From Oscillospiraceae bacterium (lineage in GTDB: Bacteria; Bacillota; Clostridia; Oscillospirales; Oscillospiraceae): a stretch of DNA of 64,000 nt. A program made the translations under genes and the position numbers. Location: contig JAFQGT010000017.1 of the NCBI GenBank assembly GCA_017415425.1, positions 1 through 64,000 of the forward strand, in the 5' to 3' direction. A model generated the notes under the pieces. That model was not told the DNA's origin. It searched no databases and saw only the letters and a list, made by a program, of their open reading frames with translations. Each line of letters starts with the position of its first letter. The first letter of the stretch is position 1. Positions 16,055 to 23,854 of the stretch are shown piece after piece.

Positions 16055-17341
16055 ATGAAAATTGGTTTTTATACCCTTGGTTGCAAGGTAAATCAATACG
16101 AAACACAGGCAATGGAACAGCTGGTGACCGCCGGTGGAGATGCGGTCTGCGATTTTCATAGCCGGTGCGATGCCTACATTATTAATACCTGTTCTGTCAC
16201 TGCGGTGGCAGACAAAAAGAACCGGGCGGTGATCCGTCGGTGCCGTCGGGAGAACCCGCAGGCCATTGTGGCGGTCTGCGGCTGCTATCCCCAGCACGCC
16301 GCGAAGGATCTGGAGCCGCTGGGTGTGGATATCATCGGCGGCAGTGCCGGGCGGGAGGAATTTCTACGTCAGGTGATGGCTGCGGTACATACCCGCAGCA
16401 AAAGTAAGCTGCTGGATGAAGCGCTGCGCCGGAGGGAATTTGAGGTGCTGCCTGCAGGCGGTCTGGAGGGTCGAACCCGGGCGATGCTGAAGGTACAGGA
16501 CGGATGTGTGAATTTCTGTACCTACTGCATTATTCCCTACACCCGGGGGCCAGTGCGCTCTGCAACCGTGGAGCTGGCGGTGGAGCAGGCAAAGGATCTG
16601 GCAGCGCAGGGCTACAAGGAGATCGTCATCACCGGCATCGAGATCGCCAGCTGGGGCGCAGATCTGCCGGGGAAACCCTCCCTTACCGCCTTGCTGGAAG
16701 CTGTTTGCGGAGCGGTGCCCGATCTACGGGTGCGCCTTGGCTCTCTGGAGCCCCGGATCGTCACAGAGGAATTTTGCCGAATACTGAAAAAATTGCCCAA
16801 TCTGTGTCCCCAGTTTCATCTGTCGATGCAGTCCGGCTGCGACACCGTTCTTGCCCGGATGAAACGCAAGTACGATACCGACCGCTACTACGAAAGTGTG
16901 GAGCTGCTGAATAAGCATTTCCCCGGATGCGCCGTCACTACCGATATGATCGTGGCCTTCCCCGGAGAGACAGAGGAGGAATTTGCCGCGTCTTTGGCAT
17001 TTATCCGCAAGTGCGGTTTTGCGGATATGCACATATTCCCCTACTCCCGCCGTCCGGGAACCCCCGCGGATAAAATGCCCGGCCAGCATCCAAACAGCGT
17101 CAAGGAGGCCCGCAGCAAGACTGCCATTGCCGTGGGAGAGGAAATGTCCCGGAGCTATCGGGAAAAAATGCTGGAGAACACGGTAACGGTGCTGTTTGAA
17201 GAGGCAGACGGGGCATACTACTACGGACACACACCCAATTATATAAAGGTATATGTACCGGCGGAAGAACTGCACAATCAGATCCGGCAGGTCCGGGTCA
17301 CGGAGATCTTCCGGGATGGGGTGCTGGGGGAGCTTCTTTGA
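16055..17341 (+). CDS. mtaB: tRNA N6-threonylcarbamoyladenosine-37 methylthiotransferase MtaB
   Basis: Radical-SAM enzyme adding a methylthio group to t6A37. 428 residues from MKIGFYTLGCKVNQYETQAM: N-terminal UPF0004 domain with three cluster cysteines (TLGCK, NTCSV, VCGCY), a radical-SAM CxxxCxxC (CVNFCTYC), a second-half TIM barrel (SMQSGCDTVLARMKRKY) and a C-terminal TRAM-like domain. Start chosen at ATG 16055; the frame is open to 15998 but covers promoter sequence. Confidence 0.95.
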   Translation: MKIGFYTLGCKVNQYETQAMEQLVTAGGDAVCDFHSRCDAYIINTCSVTAVADKKNRAVIRRCRRENPQAIVAVCGCYPQHAAKDLEPLGVDIIGGSAGREEFLRQVMAAVHTRSKSKLLDEALRRREFEVLPAGGLEGRTRAMLKVQDGCVNFCTYCIIPYTRGPVRSATVELAVEQAKDLAAQGYKEIVITGIEIASWGADLPGKPSLTALLEAVCGAVPDLRVRLGSLEPRIVTEEFCRILKKLPNLCPQFHLSMQSGCDTVLARMKRKYDTDRYYESVELLNKHFPGCAVTTDMIVAFPGETEEEFAASLAFIRKCGFADMHIFPYSRRPGTPADKMPGQHPNSVKEARSKTAIAVGEEMSRSYREKMLENTVTVLFEEADGAYYYGHTPNYIKVYVPAEELHNQIRQVRVTEIFRDGVLGELL

Positions 17342-17349
17342 AAGTCGGC

Positions 17350-17378
17350 TGGACAACTGGAAAAAAGTGTGTTATACT
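17350..17378 (+). promoter_or_regulatory. Promoter of the DUF3810-rsmG unit
   Basis: TGGACA, 17-nt spacer, TATACT, about 50 bp upstream of the TTG start. Confidence 0.6.
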
Positions 17379-17434
17379 GTAAAATGCTATACTATTATAA
17401 ATAGCGCATACTGTAAGTAAGGAGGCGTTGTCCT

Positions 17435-18568
17435 TTGAAATATTGGCGTGGTTATTTGGTAGCAGCCATCTTTGCTGCCGTTACCTGGGCCTTAAAGCAA
17501 TTTGCTGCGTCCCATTCCGTGCTTGTGGATATGATCTATCCCTATGTGACCCGGATGGCACAGAGCTTTCTGGTGGAATGGAGCAGCGGCGTGGAGTACT
17601 GTATGTGGCAGACTCTGCTGCTGGTATTGGGTGTACTGGTGCTGGCCAGCCTGGTGCTGATGGTGATTCTGAAGTGGAATCCCATTCAGTGGTTCGGCTG
17701 GATCTGCGCGGTGGCTTCTGTGCTGGTATTTTTGAACACCGGCGTTTACGGTCTGAATGAATATGCCGGTCCCTTGTCTGAGGATATTCAGCTGGAAGAG
17801 ACCGATTATGTGGTTTCTGAACTGGAGAGCGCCACGGATTTCTACCGGCGGCAGGCAGAGACCCTATCTACCCAAGTCCGGCGCAATCCCGAAGATGATA
17901 CGGTAGAATTTGATGACTTCAAATCTTTGGCCCAGCAGGCAGGAGACGGTTTTTATCGGCTGACTTACGAAGAATCCCTGTCGGTGTTTGCCGGCTCTAC
18001 CGCTCCTGTGAAAGAGCTGGGTTGGGCGGATTACTTCACCAGCAAGGGGATCACCGGTACGATGGTGGGCATCACCGGTGAAGCCGCAGTGAACCCCCAG
18101 ACTCCCGCCGTGATGTTGCCCTTTGCTATGTGCCGGGAAATGGCACACCGGATGAGCATCGCTATCGATCGGGATGCCATCTTTGCGGCGTATTTGGCCT
18201 GTATGCAGAATGCGGATATCCAGTTCCGGTATTCCGGTGCCCTAATGGCCTATTACTACTGCCTGGATTCGCTGAAAGCCATTGATGAGGCCACCGGAGG
18301 CGACGCCGCTGAGCAGATCCGCAGCCAAAACTCCGATCTGCTGGACTGGGATATGCAGCAGTGTGAAATCTTCCTGAGACCCGATAATACGGATGCTTCC
18401 AGCCTGTGTGACCTGCTGGTCAACTGGCACATTCAGGAAGTGGTTATGCCTACCCTGCGTGAGGAGGAAGTACTTTTTAACCCACTGGATCCCAACCAGG
18501 TGGACATCAGCGGTCTGCCTCACGCGCCGGTGAAAGAAGAGGAGACCAATGAAGAAAACGCTGACTGA
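17435..18568 (+). CDS. DUF3810 family membrane protein with degraded HExxH motif
   Basis: 377 residues. Three membrane segments lie in the first about 110 residues (about 7-24, 62-82, 87-107), then a large soluble domain. DUF3810 members carry a zinc-protease-like HEMAH motif followed by an acidic ligand (family recollection). Here the segment reads CREMAHRMSIAIDRDAIFAAYLAC, replacing the first His by Arg and the downstream Glu pair, so metal catalysis looks unlikely. The start is TTG at 17435 after AAGGAGGCG; no better ATG exists. The end overlaps rsmG by 20 bp. Cellular role unknown. Confidence 0.8.
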   Translation: MKYWRGYLVAAIFAAVTWALKQFAASHSVLVDMIYPYVTRMAQSFLVEWSSGVEYCMWQTLLLVLGVLVLASLVLMVILKWNPIQWFGWICAVASVLVFLNTGVYGLNEYAGPLSEDIQLEETDYVVSELESATDFYRRQAETLSTQVRRNPEDDTVEFDDFKSLAQQAGDGFYRLTYEESLSVFAGSTAPVKELGWADYFTSKGITGTMVGITGEAAVNPQTPAVMLPFAMCREMAHRMSIAIDRDAIFAAYLACMQNADIQFRYSGALMAYYYCLDSLKAIDEATGGDAAEQIRSQNSDLLDWDMQQCEIFLRPDNTDASSLCDLLVNWHIQEVVMPTLREEEVLFNPLDPNQVDISGLPHAPVKEEETNEENAD

Positions 18569-19241
18569 GGGGCTGCCTCTGCTGGGGCTAACCCTGGATG
18601 ATCAGAAAATCGATGCCCTGTGCGCCTTCGGTGGGGCGGTGATTGAGCAGAACAAGGTGATGAACCTTACCGCCATTACGCAGCCGGAGCAGGTAGCCAA
18701 GCTCCACCTGCTGGACAGCATCAGCCTGCTGACGCTGGAGGATTTAAGAGGCAAGCGGATCATTGATGTGGGCTGCGGAGCGGGATTTCCCGGCGTGCCG
18801 GTGAAGATCGCCTGCCCGGAGGTTCGTCTGACTCTGCTGGACTCTCTGGGAAAACGGATGAAATGGCTGGAATCTGTACTGCCCACGCTGGGCGTGGAAG
18901 CGGAGTGCGTCACCGCCCGGGCAGAGGAAGCGGTTGCCGACCGCCGGGAGCAGTACGATTACGCCACCAGCCGGGCAGTGGCCCGACTGAACATTCTGCT
19001 GGAGCTGACCGCTCCTTATGTCAAGGTAGGGGGCAAGGTGCTGGCAATGAAGGGCACGGCGGCTATGGAAGAACTGGAAGAGGCCAAGCCGGCCATCCAA
19101 AAGCTGGGCCTGCAGCTGGAAAAGGTGGAGCAGTTCCCTATAGACGGCACGGCCCACACGGTGATCGTGTTGAAGAAGATAAGTTCCACCCCCAAGCAGT
19201 ACCCCCGGCGATATGCCAAGATCAAACAATCTCCACTATGA
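18549..19241 (+). CDS. rsmG: 16S rRNA (guanine-527-N7)-methyltransferase RsmG (GidB)
   Basis: SAM-dependent methylation of G527 in the 530 loop of 16S rRNA. 230 residues with NKVMNLTAI, the SAM site IDVGCGAGFPGVPVKI and YDYATSRAVARLNILLELTAPYVK, all RsmG signatures. Begins inside the end of the DUF3810 gene (20-bp overlap, translational coupling). Stop TGA abuts the terminator stem. Confidence 0.97.
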   Translation: MKKTLTEGLPLLGLTLDDQKIDALCAFGGAVIEQNKVMNLTAITQPEQVAKLHLLDSISLLTLEDLRGKRIIDVGCGAGFPGVPVKIACPEVRLTLLDSLGKRMKWLESVLPTLGVEAECVTARAEEAVADRREQYDYATSRAVARLNILLELTAPYVKVGGKVLAMKGTAAMEELEEAKPAIQKLGLQLEKVEQFPIDGTAHTVIVLKKISSTPKQYPRRYAKIKQSPL

Positions 19242-19271
19242 AAAACGGACGTGCAACCGCGCGTCCGTTTT
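19242..19271 (+). terminator. Terminator of rsmG
   Basis: Stem AAAACGGACG / CGTCCGTTTT immediately after the stop codon. Confidence 0.85.
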
Positions 19272-19290
19272 AGCTGTCTTTGATAGAAAA

Positions 19291-19349
19291 CCCGGTGTTG
19301 TGTTCCAGCTGCGGACGATTTTGGTTGTGTATTTTGCATAAACACCGGG
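19291..19349. other. Inverted repeat in the rsmG/membrane-protein gap
   Basis: CCCGGTGTT (19291-19299) and AACACCGGG (19341-19349) bracket 41 nt. The rest of the 304-bp gap (19242-19545) holds the rsmG terminator, a promoter (19430-19458) and nothing else I recognise. Confidence 0.4.
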
Positions 19350-19429
19350 GAAAGTTTGGGAAAAATGTGTGGATGCAACAGGCGCAAAAACAATTTTCAA
19401 AAGAAATGCGAAGATTTTTCATATTTTTG

Positions 19430-19458
19430 TTGATTATTTATCCCAGATGTGCTATAAT
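19430..19458 (+). promoter_or_regulatory. Sigma-A promoter of the 4-TM protein gene
   Basis: TTGATT, 17-nt spacer, TATAAT; about 85 nt of leader follows. Confidence 0.75.
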
Positions 19459-19545
19459 GTCCAAAACATTTTGGTGTCTTTCTGTGTGAATCATTTGTTC
19501 CTGCCCGGCGGAATGCTCCAGGTTTGGAAAAGTTTGGAGGCGACT

Positions 19546-20088
19546 ATGGGTAAAAGGAAATATGTATCCGATTATGCCATCGAGGATTACCAGAACGAAA
19601 AAGGTAAACTTCGCAGCAGACGGATCTATCAAGGTAAGTATTACCGATTCCGCAACACACCGGAGGAAGTCAAAAAATTACGGTATACTATTATAGTAGT
19701 ATGCGGGCTGATCACAGCGCTATTGTTACCGGTGCTGTTGGCGGATTCTTCTCTCAGCCGCACGGTGTACATCGTACTTCCTTCTGTTTTGAGTTTTGCT
19801 CCTGTGTATCTGCTGGTGGCGGCAGCTGTCCGGCTGGATCCCAAGCTGGAGCGGTTCACCCGGGAGCACCGGGATAAAACCGAAAACCGGATTCGGGGCA
19901 GCATTCCCGTTCTGGTGGCATTTCTGGCGGTGGCCTGTGTGGGCTGCGCCGCAGAGTGCATCCGGGGCAACTTCCCCTCCGGGGAGATTCCCTATATGAT
20001 CTGTCTGGTGGCGGCGCTGATGGCGGCGATTTCCCTGTTCCCCCTGCGGAAGAAGGGCGATTGCGACCCCATAGACGAAAATCTATGA
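19546..20088 (+). CDS. Conserved membrane protein of unknown function (4 TM)
   Basis: 180 residues from MGKRKYVSDYAIEDYQNEKG, start ATG 19546 after GGAGG. The basic cytoplasmic N-terminus (about 1-45) precedes two membrane helices (about 47-67 and 73-93), a charged loop (LDPKLERFTREHRDKTENR) and two more helices (about 121-140, 150-167), ending with a short acidic tail. I recognise no family or catalytic motif. It lies 55 bp upstream of the peptide transporter operon and might be co-transcribed with it. Confidence 0.75.
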   Translation: MGKRKYVSDYAIEDYQNEKGKLRSRRIYQGKYYRFRNTPEEVKKLRYTIIVVCGLITALLLPVLLADSSLSRTVYIVLPSVLSFAPVYLLVAAAVRLDPKLERFTREHRDKTENRIRGSIPVLVAFLAVACVGCAAECIRGNFPSGEIPYMICLVAALMAAISLFPLRKKGDCDPIDENL

Positions 20089-20089
20089 T
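20061..20089 (+). promoter_or_regulatory. Possible promoter of the opp operon
   Basis: TTGCGA, 17-nt spacer, TATGAT overlapping the end of the upstream gene; a TCGAATT / AATTCGA hairpin (20096-20113) follows. Weak consensus. Confidence 0.35.
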
Positions 20090-20143
20090 ATTTTTTCGAA
20101 TTGATAAATTCGATGAAATATAACAATTTTAGGAGGTAAAGAA

Positions 20144-22504
20144 ATGAAGCAAATTACCAAGATTCTGGCTCTTGTTCTGGCTCTGGTTATGGTTCTGTCT
20201 GTTTTCGCAGCTTGCGGCAACAAGACTCCCGACCCCACCGATCCCACCAAGGGCAACGAAGCAACCAGTGGCACCGATGCAACTGATGCCACCGATCCCA
20301 CCGACGCTGAAGAAGACAAGACTCTGGTGGTAGCATACAGCTACTTCTCCAACAAGTTCTCTCCCTTCTTCGCAACTACCGCTTACGACCAGGACGTCGC
20401 TAGTATGGTCTCTGTGAGCCTGCTGGGCACTGACCGTGAGGGTAACGTGGTTCAGAAGGGTATCGACGGCGAAGTTCGTGCATACAACGGCACTGACTAC
20501 ACCTACTACGGTATCGCTGACCTGACCATCACCGAGAATGAAGACGGCACTGTCGACTATGACTTCGTCTTGAAGGATGATGTGAAGTTCTCTGACGGCT
20601 CCGCTCTGACCATCGATGACGTTATCTTCTCCCTGTACGTTCTGTCCGATCCCACTTACGACGGCTCCTCCACCTTCTATGCACAGCCCATCGAAGGTAT
20701 GGCTGAGTACCGCGCAGGTATGGACTCCCGTATGAACCTGATCTACGCTGCCGGCGCTGAAGGCTACGTAGAGAACGACAAGTTCACCGAGCAGCAGTAC
20801 AACGCTTACTGGGAAGCTTTCACCAAGGCTGGCGAAAAGTTCGCTCAGAACATTGTTGATTACTGCCTGACCAACTATGCAAGCTACGGCGCAGTTGACG
20901 TTGCTACTTCCGCTGCTCTGTGGGGCTACGAGCTGGCAGCTGACGCTACCGCTGCTGACTTCTTCCAGGCTATCTTTGATGTCTACGGCTACAACCTGTC
21001 TGCTACCGACGGCATCAACTACGAGGCTGCCGGCGGAATCACCCTGGAATCCCTCATCCCCACTGTTGTGGACGCTGTGATGGCTGCTGAGCTGCAGGCT
21101 GGTGTTGCTACCGGCGAGTCCGCTGCCAACATCACCGGTATCATCAAGACCGGCGACAACTCCCTGCGTATCCATATGACCAAGCTGGACGCAACCGCTA
21201 TCTACCAGGTTGGCCAGGTCGTTGCTCCTATGGCTTGGTACGGCAACCCCGAACTGTATGACTACGAGAACAACTCCTTCGGTTTCACCAAGGGCGATCT
21301 GAGCACTGTCCGTGCAAAGACCACTACTCCTATGGGCGCTGGTCCCTACAAGTTCGTCAGCTATGAGAACGGTGTTGTCACCTTCGAGGCTAACGAGAAC
21401 TACTACCAGGGCAAGCCCGTCACCAAGTACGTTATGTTCAAGGAAGGCGCTGACTCCGAGAAGATCACCTCTGTGGCTTCCGGCTCCGCCGATATCGCTG
21501 ATCCCTCCATGTCCGGCGACACCGTTGCAGCTATCAATGGCTACAACACCGACACCGGCGCTCTGGACGGCAACGTGATCGCTACCCGTCTGGTCGACAA
21601 CCTGGGCTACGGCTATCTGGGCCTGAATGCTGACACCGTCCGTGTTGGCGGCGAGTCCGGCTCCGAGGCTTCCAAGAACCTGCGTAAGGGTCTGATGACC
21701 ATCTTCGCAGTTTACCGTGACACCGCCATCGAGTCCTACTACGGCGAGCTGGCTACCGTCATCAACTACCCCATCTCCAACACTTCCTGGGCTGCTCCTC
21801 GTCCCGCTGACGAAGGCTACCAGGTAGCTTACTCCACCGATGTAGAGGGCAACTCCATCTACACCGCTGATATGTCCGCTGCTGATAAGGAAGCTGCTGC
21901 TATCACCGCTGCTCTGGGCTTCTTCGAGGCTGCTGGCTACACCGTCGCTGACGGCAAGGTCACTGCTGCTCCCGAGGGCGCTTCCCTGTCCTACGAGCTG
22001 ATCATCCCCGCTGACGGCAAGGGCGATCACCCCGCATTCGCGATCGTGACCAACGCTGCCAACGCTCTGAAGAGCATCGGTATGGAACTGATCATCAATG
22101 ACCCCGCTGACTCCAACATCCTGTGGGATGCACTGGATGCCGGTTCTCAGAATGCCTGGACCGCAGCTTGGGGCTCCACTCCCGACCCCGATATGTATCA
22201 GGTTTACCACTCCACCAACATCGTTGGTCTGGGCGGTACTGACTCCAACCACTACCACATTGCTTCCGAGGAGCTGGATAAGCTGATTATGGACGCTCGC
22301 GCAACCACCGATCAGGCTGCTCGTAAGGTTATGTACAAGCAGGCTCTGGAGATCCTGATGGACTGGGGCGTTGAGCTGCCCACCTATCAGAGATGCAACG
22401 GCTTCATCTTCTCCAGCGAGCGCGTCAATCTGGATTCTATCACTCCCGATATGACTCCTTACTGGACCTGGATGGCTGAGATCGACAAGATCGAGATGAA
22501 CTAA
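20144..22504 (+). CDS. oppA: Peptide ABC transporter substrate-binding lipoprotein (OppA/SBP family 5), enlarged
   Basis: Lipid-anchored extracellular peptide-binding protein of 786 residues, well above the usual 500-600. Signal peptide and lipobox end in VFAACGN, then a Thr/Asp/Pro linker (about 24-60). The mature domain has the SBP-5 pattern (FVLKDDVKFSDGSALTIDDV; AKTTTPMGAGPYKFVSYENG). Extra sequence lies around residues 190-340 (GMAEYRAGMDSRMNLIYAAG onward), rich in Ala, Tyr and Asp. Codon choice is strongly biased (TAC, AAC, GCT, CTG), as in highly expressed genes, which leaves a 795-codon open frame on the other strand. Start follows AGGAGG. Heads oppA-B-C-D-F. Confidence 0.95.
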   Translation: MKQITKILALVLALVMVLSVFAACGNKTPDPTDPTKGNEATSGTDATDATDPTDAEEDKTLVVAYSYFSNKFSPFFATTAYDQDVASMVSVSLLGTDREGNVVQKGIDGEVRAYNGTDYTYYGIADLTITENEDGTVDYDFVLKDDVKFSDGSALTIDDVIFSLYVLSDPTYDGSSTFYAQPIEGMAEYRAGMDSRMNLIYAAGAEGYVENDKFTEQQYNAYWEAFTKAGEKFAQNIVDYCLTNYASYGAVDVATSAALWGYELAADATAADFFQAIFDVYGYNLSATDGINYEAAGGITLESLIPTVVDAVMAAELQAGVATGESAANITGIIKTGDNSLRIHMTKLDATAIYQVGQVVAPMAWYGNPELYDYENNSFGFTKGDLSTVRAKTTTPMGAGPYKFVSYENGVVTFEANENYYQGKPVTKYVMFKEGADSEKITSVASGSADIADPSMSGDTVAAINGYNTDTGALDGNVIATRLVDNLGYGYLGLNADTVRVGGESGSEASKNLRKGLMTIFAVYRDTAIESYYGELATVINYPISNTSWAAPRPADEGYQVAYSTDVEGNSIYTADMSAADKEAAAITAALGFFEAAGYTVADGKVTAAPEGASLSYELIIPADGKGDHPAFAIVTNAANALKSIGMELIINDPADSNILWDALDAGSQNAWTAAWGSTPDPDMYQVYHSTNIVGLGGTDSNHYHIASEELDKLIMDARATTDQAARKVMYKQALEILMDWGVELPTYQRCNGFIFSSERVNLDSITPDMTPYWTWMAEIDKIEMN

Positions 22505-22547
22505 TCTCCTTCTCAAGATCTAAAACCGTTTCTTACTAAATTTGCTG

Positions 22548-22575
22548 TTATGGGTGGGGGCAACCCCACCCATAA
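22548..22575 (+). terminator. Partial terminator / stabilising hairpin after oppA
   Basis: Stem TTATGGGTGGGG / CCCCACCCATAA closed by a GCAA (GNRA) tetraloop and no T-tract. Probably stabilises oppA mRNA or reduces read-through into oppB. Confidence 0.65.
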
Positions 22576-22608
22576 TAGACCAAAAGAGACGGCATATCGC
22601 TGCTTTTT

Positions 22609-22641
22609 ATACCTGCAAGCTCTCAGTGGGCTTGCAGGTAT
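22609..22641 (+). other. Second stem-loop in the oppA-oppB gap
   Basis: Perfect 12-bp stem ATACCTGCAAGC / GCTTGCAGGTAT with a 9-nt loop. Confidence 0.6.
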
Positions 22642-22656
22642 ATGAGGTTTCCCTTC

Positions 22657-22787
22657 CATACGATTATCTGATTAAGACCTTGAACTGCCGCGGCAGGCAA
22701 GTTGACTTCGTAGGAAGGAAAGTCGAAAAAGCGGGAAATTTCCGCTTTCTCGGTTTATGTTCAAAGTTTTAGTCAGATAATAGTATG
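22657..22787 (+). repeat. 131-nt fold-back element (structured RNA or MITE-like) before oppB
   Basis: Terminal inverted repeats pair 22657-22678 with 22766-22787 (21 of 22 positions, two of them G-U). Inside are three hairpins: 22679-22701 (CTTG..CTGC / GCAG.CAAG), 22704-22724 (GACTT / AAGTC) and 22728-22748 (AAAGCGG / CCGCTTT). This predicts a closed four-way junction ending about 60 nt before the oppB start. No gene is credible here. It could be a regulatory RNA or a small non-autonomous mobile element; no obvious target-site duplication is visible. Confidence 0.65.
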
Positions 22788-22847
22788 TGCCGCAGAGAAG
22801 AAAAACCGCTCTGCAATTTTATCCTAGTAGGTTTGGAGAGAAAGCTT

Positions 22848-23837
22848 ATGTTCAAATTTATTGTAAAACGCGTGCTGCTGAGCCTTTTGATCCTGTTTTT
22901 TGTTATGTTTATCGTGTACACGCTGATGTACAGCCTGCCCACCAGTTACATGGAAAAAACAGCCCGCGAAATGGCCAGCCGCCCCGGTAACCTGAAGAGC
23001 TATCAGGAATGGCTCAATGAACTCAATGCCCAATACGGTATGGACAAGGGTCTGATTCCCGGCTTCTTTACCTGGCTGGGCTCTGCCGTTACCGGAAACT
23101 TCGGCGACAGCTGGTTCTGGACTAAGCCTGTCACCACCGTGTTCTCTGAGTCCATCTGGTACTCCTTTGCCCTAAATGTGATCGCGCTGGTGATTCCTGT
23201 GAGCGTCGCCATTCCTTTGGGCGTGCTGGCTGCTAGAAAGCAGTACAGTCTCACCGACTATTCCGTCACCGTCTTTGCGCTGATCGGTATTTCCCTGCCC
23301 TCCTTCTTCCTGGCCACCATTTTGAAGATGGTCTTCGGTATCAAGCTGGGCTGGTTTGAGACCAGCGGTATGCAAAGCCGCGATTATGTGACGCTGGACG
23401 CCTTTGGCAAGTTCCTGGATGTGGCCTGGCACTTTGTGCTGCCTGCTGTGAACCTGTGCATTTTGTCCATCGGTGATCTGATGCGGTATACCCGTACCAA
23501 TATGCTGGAAGTGCTGAACGCTGACTATATCCGTACTGCCCGGGCTAAGGGTCTGGCAGAGAGCCGGGTCATCAATTACCACGCATTCCGCAATACCCTG
23601 ATTCCCATCGTCACGATGATGGGCGGCTGGCTGGCAGGTCTGTTTGGCGGTTCTCTGATCACGGAGACTCTGTTCGGCATCCGCGGTATCGGCTATGTTT
23701 CCTACAACTCTATGGTCAACGGTGATATTCCGTTTACTATGTTCTATCTGGCATTTTCTGCCCTGCTGACGATGATCGGCACATTGCTGTCTGACATTCT
23801 CTACGCAGTGGTCGACCCCAGAGTGCGTATCAACTAG
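22848..23837 (+). CDS. oppB: Peptide ABC transporter permease OppB
   Basis: 329 residues, six predicted membrane segments, N-terminal LLSLLILFFVMFIVYTLMYS and the EAA loop DYIRTARAKGLAESRVINYH before TM5. Start ATG 22848 follows GGAGAG; an upstream in-frame codon falls in the structured gap. It forms the channel with OppC. The 343-bp space before it is full of predicted RNA structure, unlike the tight spacing of the other opp genes, suggesting separate control of the binding protein and the membrane complex. Confidence 0.95.
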   Translation: MFKFIVKRVLLSLLILFFVMFIVYTLMYSLPTSYMEKTAREMASRPGNLKSYQEWLNELNAQYGMDKGLIPGFFTWLGSAVTGNFGDSWFWTKPVTTVFSESIWYSFALNVIALVIPVSVAIPLGVLAARKQYSLTDYSVTVFALIGISLPSFFLATILKMVFGIKLGWFETSGMQSRDYVTLDAFGKFLDVAWHFVLPAVNLCILSIGDLMRYTRTNMLEVLNADYIRTARAKGLAESRVINYHAFRNTLIPIVTMMGGWLAGLFGGSLITETLFGIRGIGYVSYNSMVNGDIPFTMFYLAFSALLTMIGTLLSDILYAVVDPRVRIN

Positions 23838-23854
23838 GAAAGGGAGGTATCTTT

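Noticed and set aside
20129-22516. 795-codon minus-strand frame opposite oppA
   Set aside because: Low-complexity translation, no ribosome site, mirrors oppA codon bias.
22542-22772. 76-codon frame in the oppA-oppB gap
   Set aside because: Runs through several RNA hairpins, no ribosome site.
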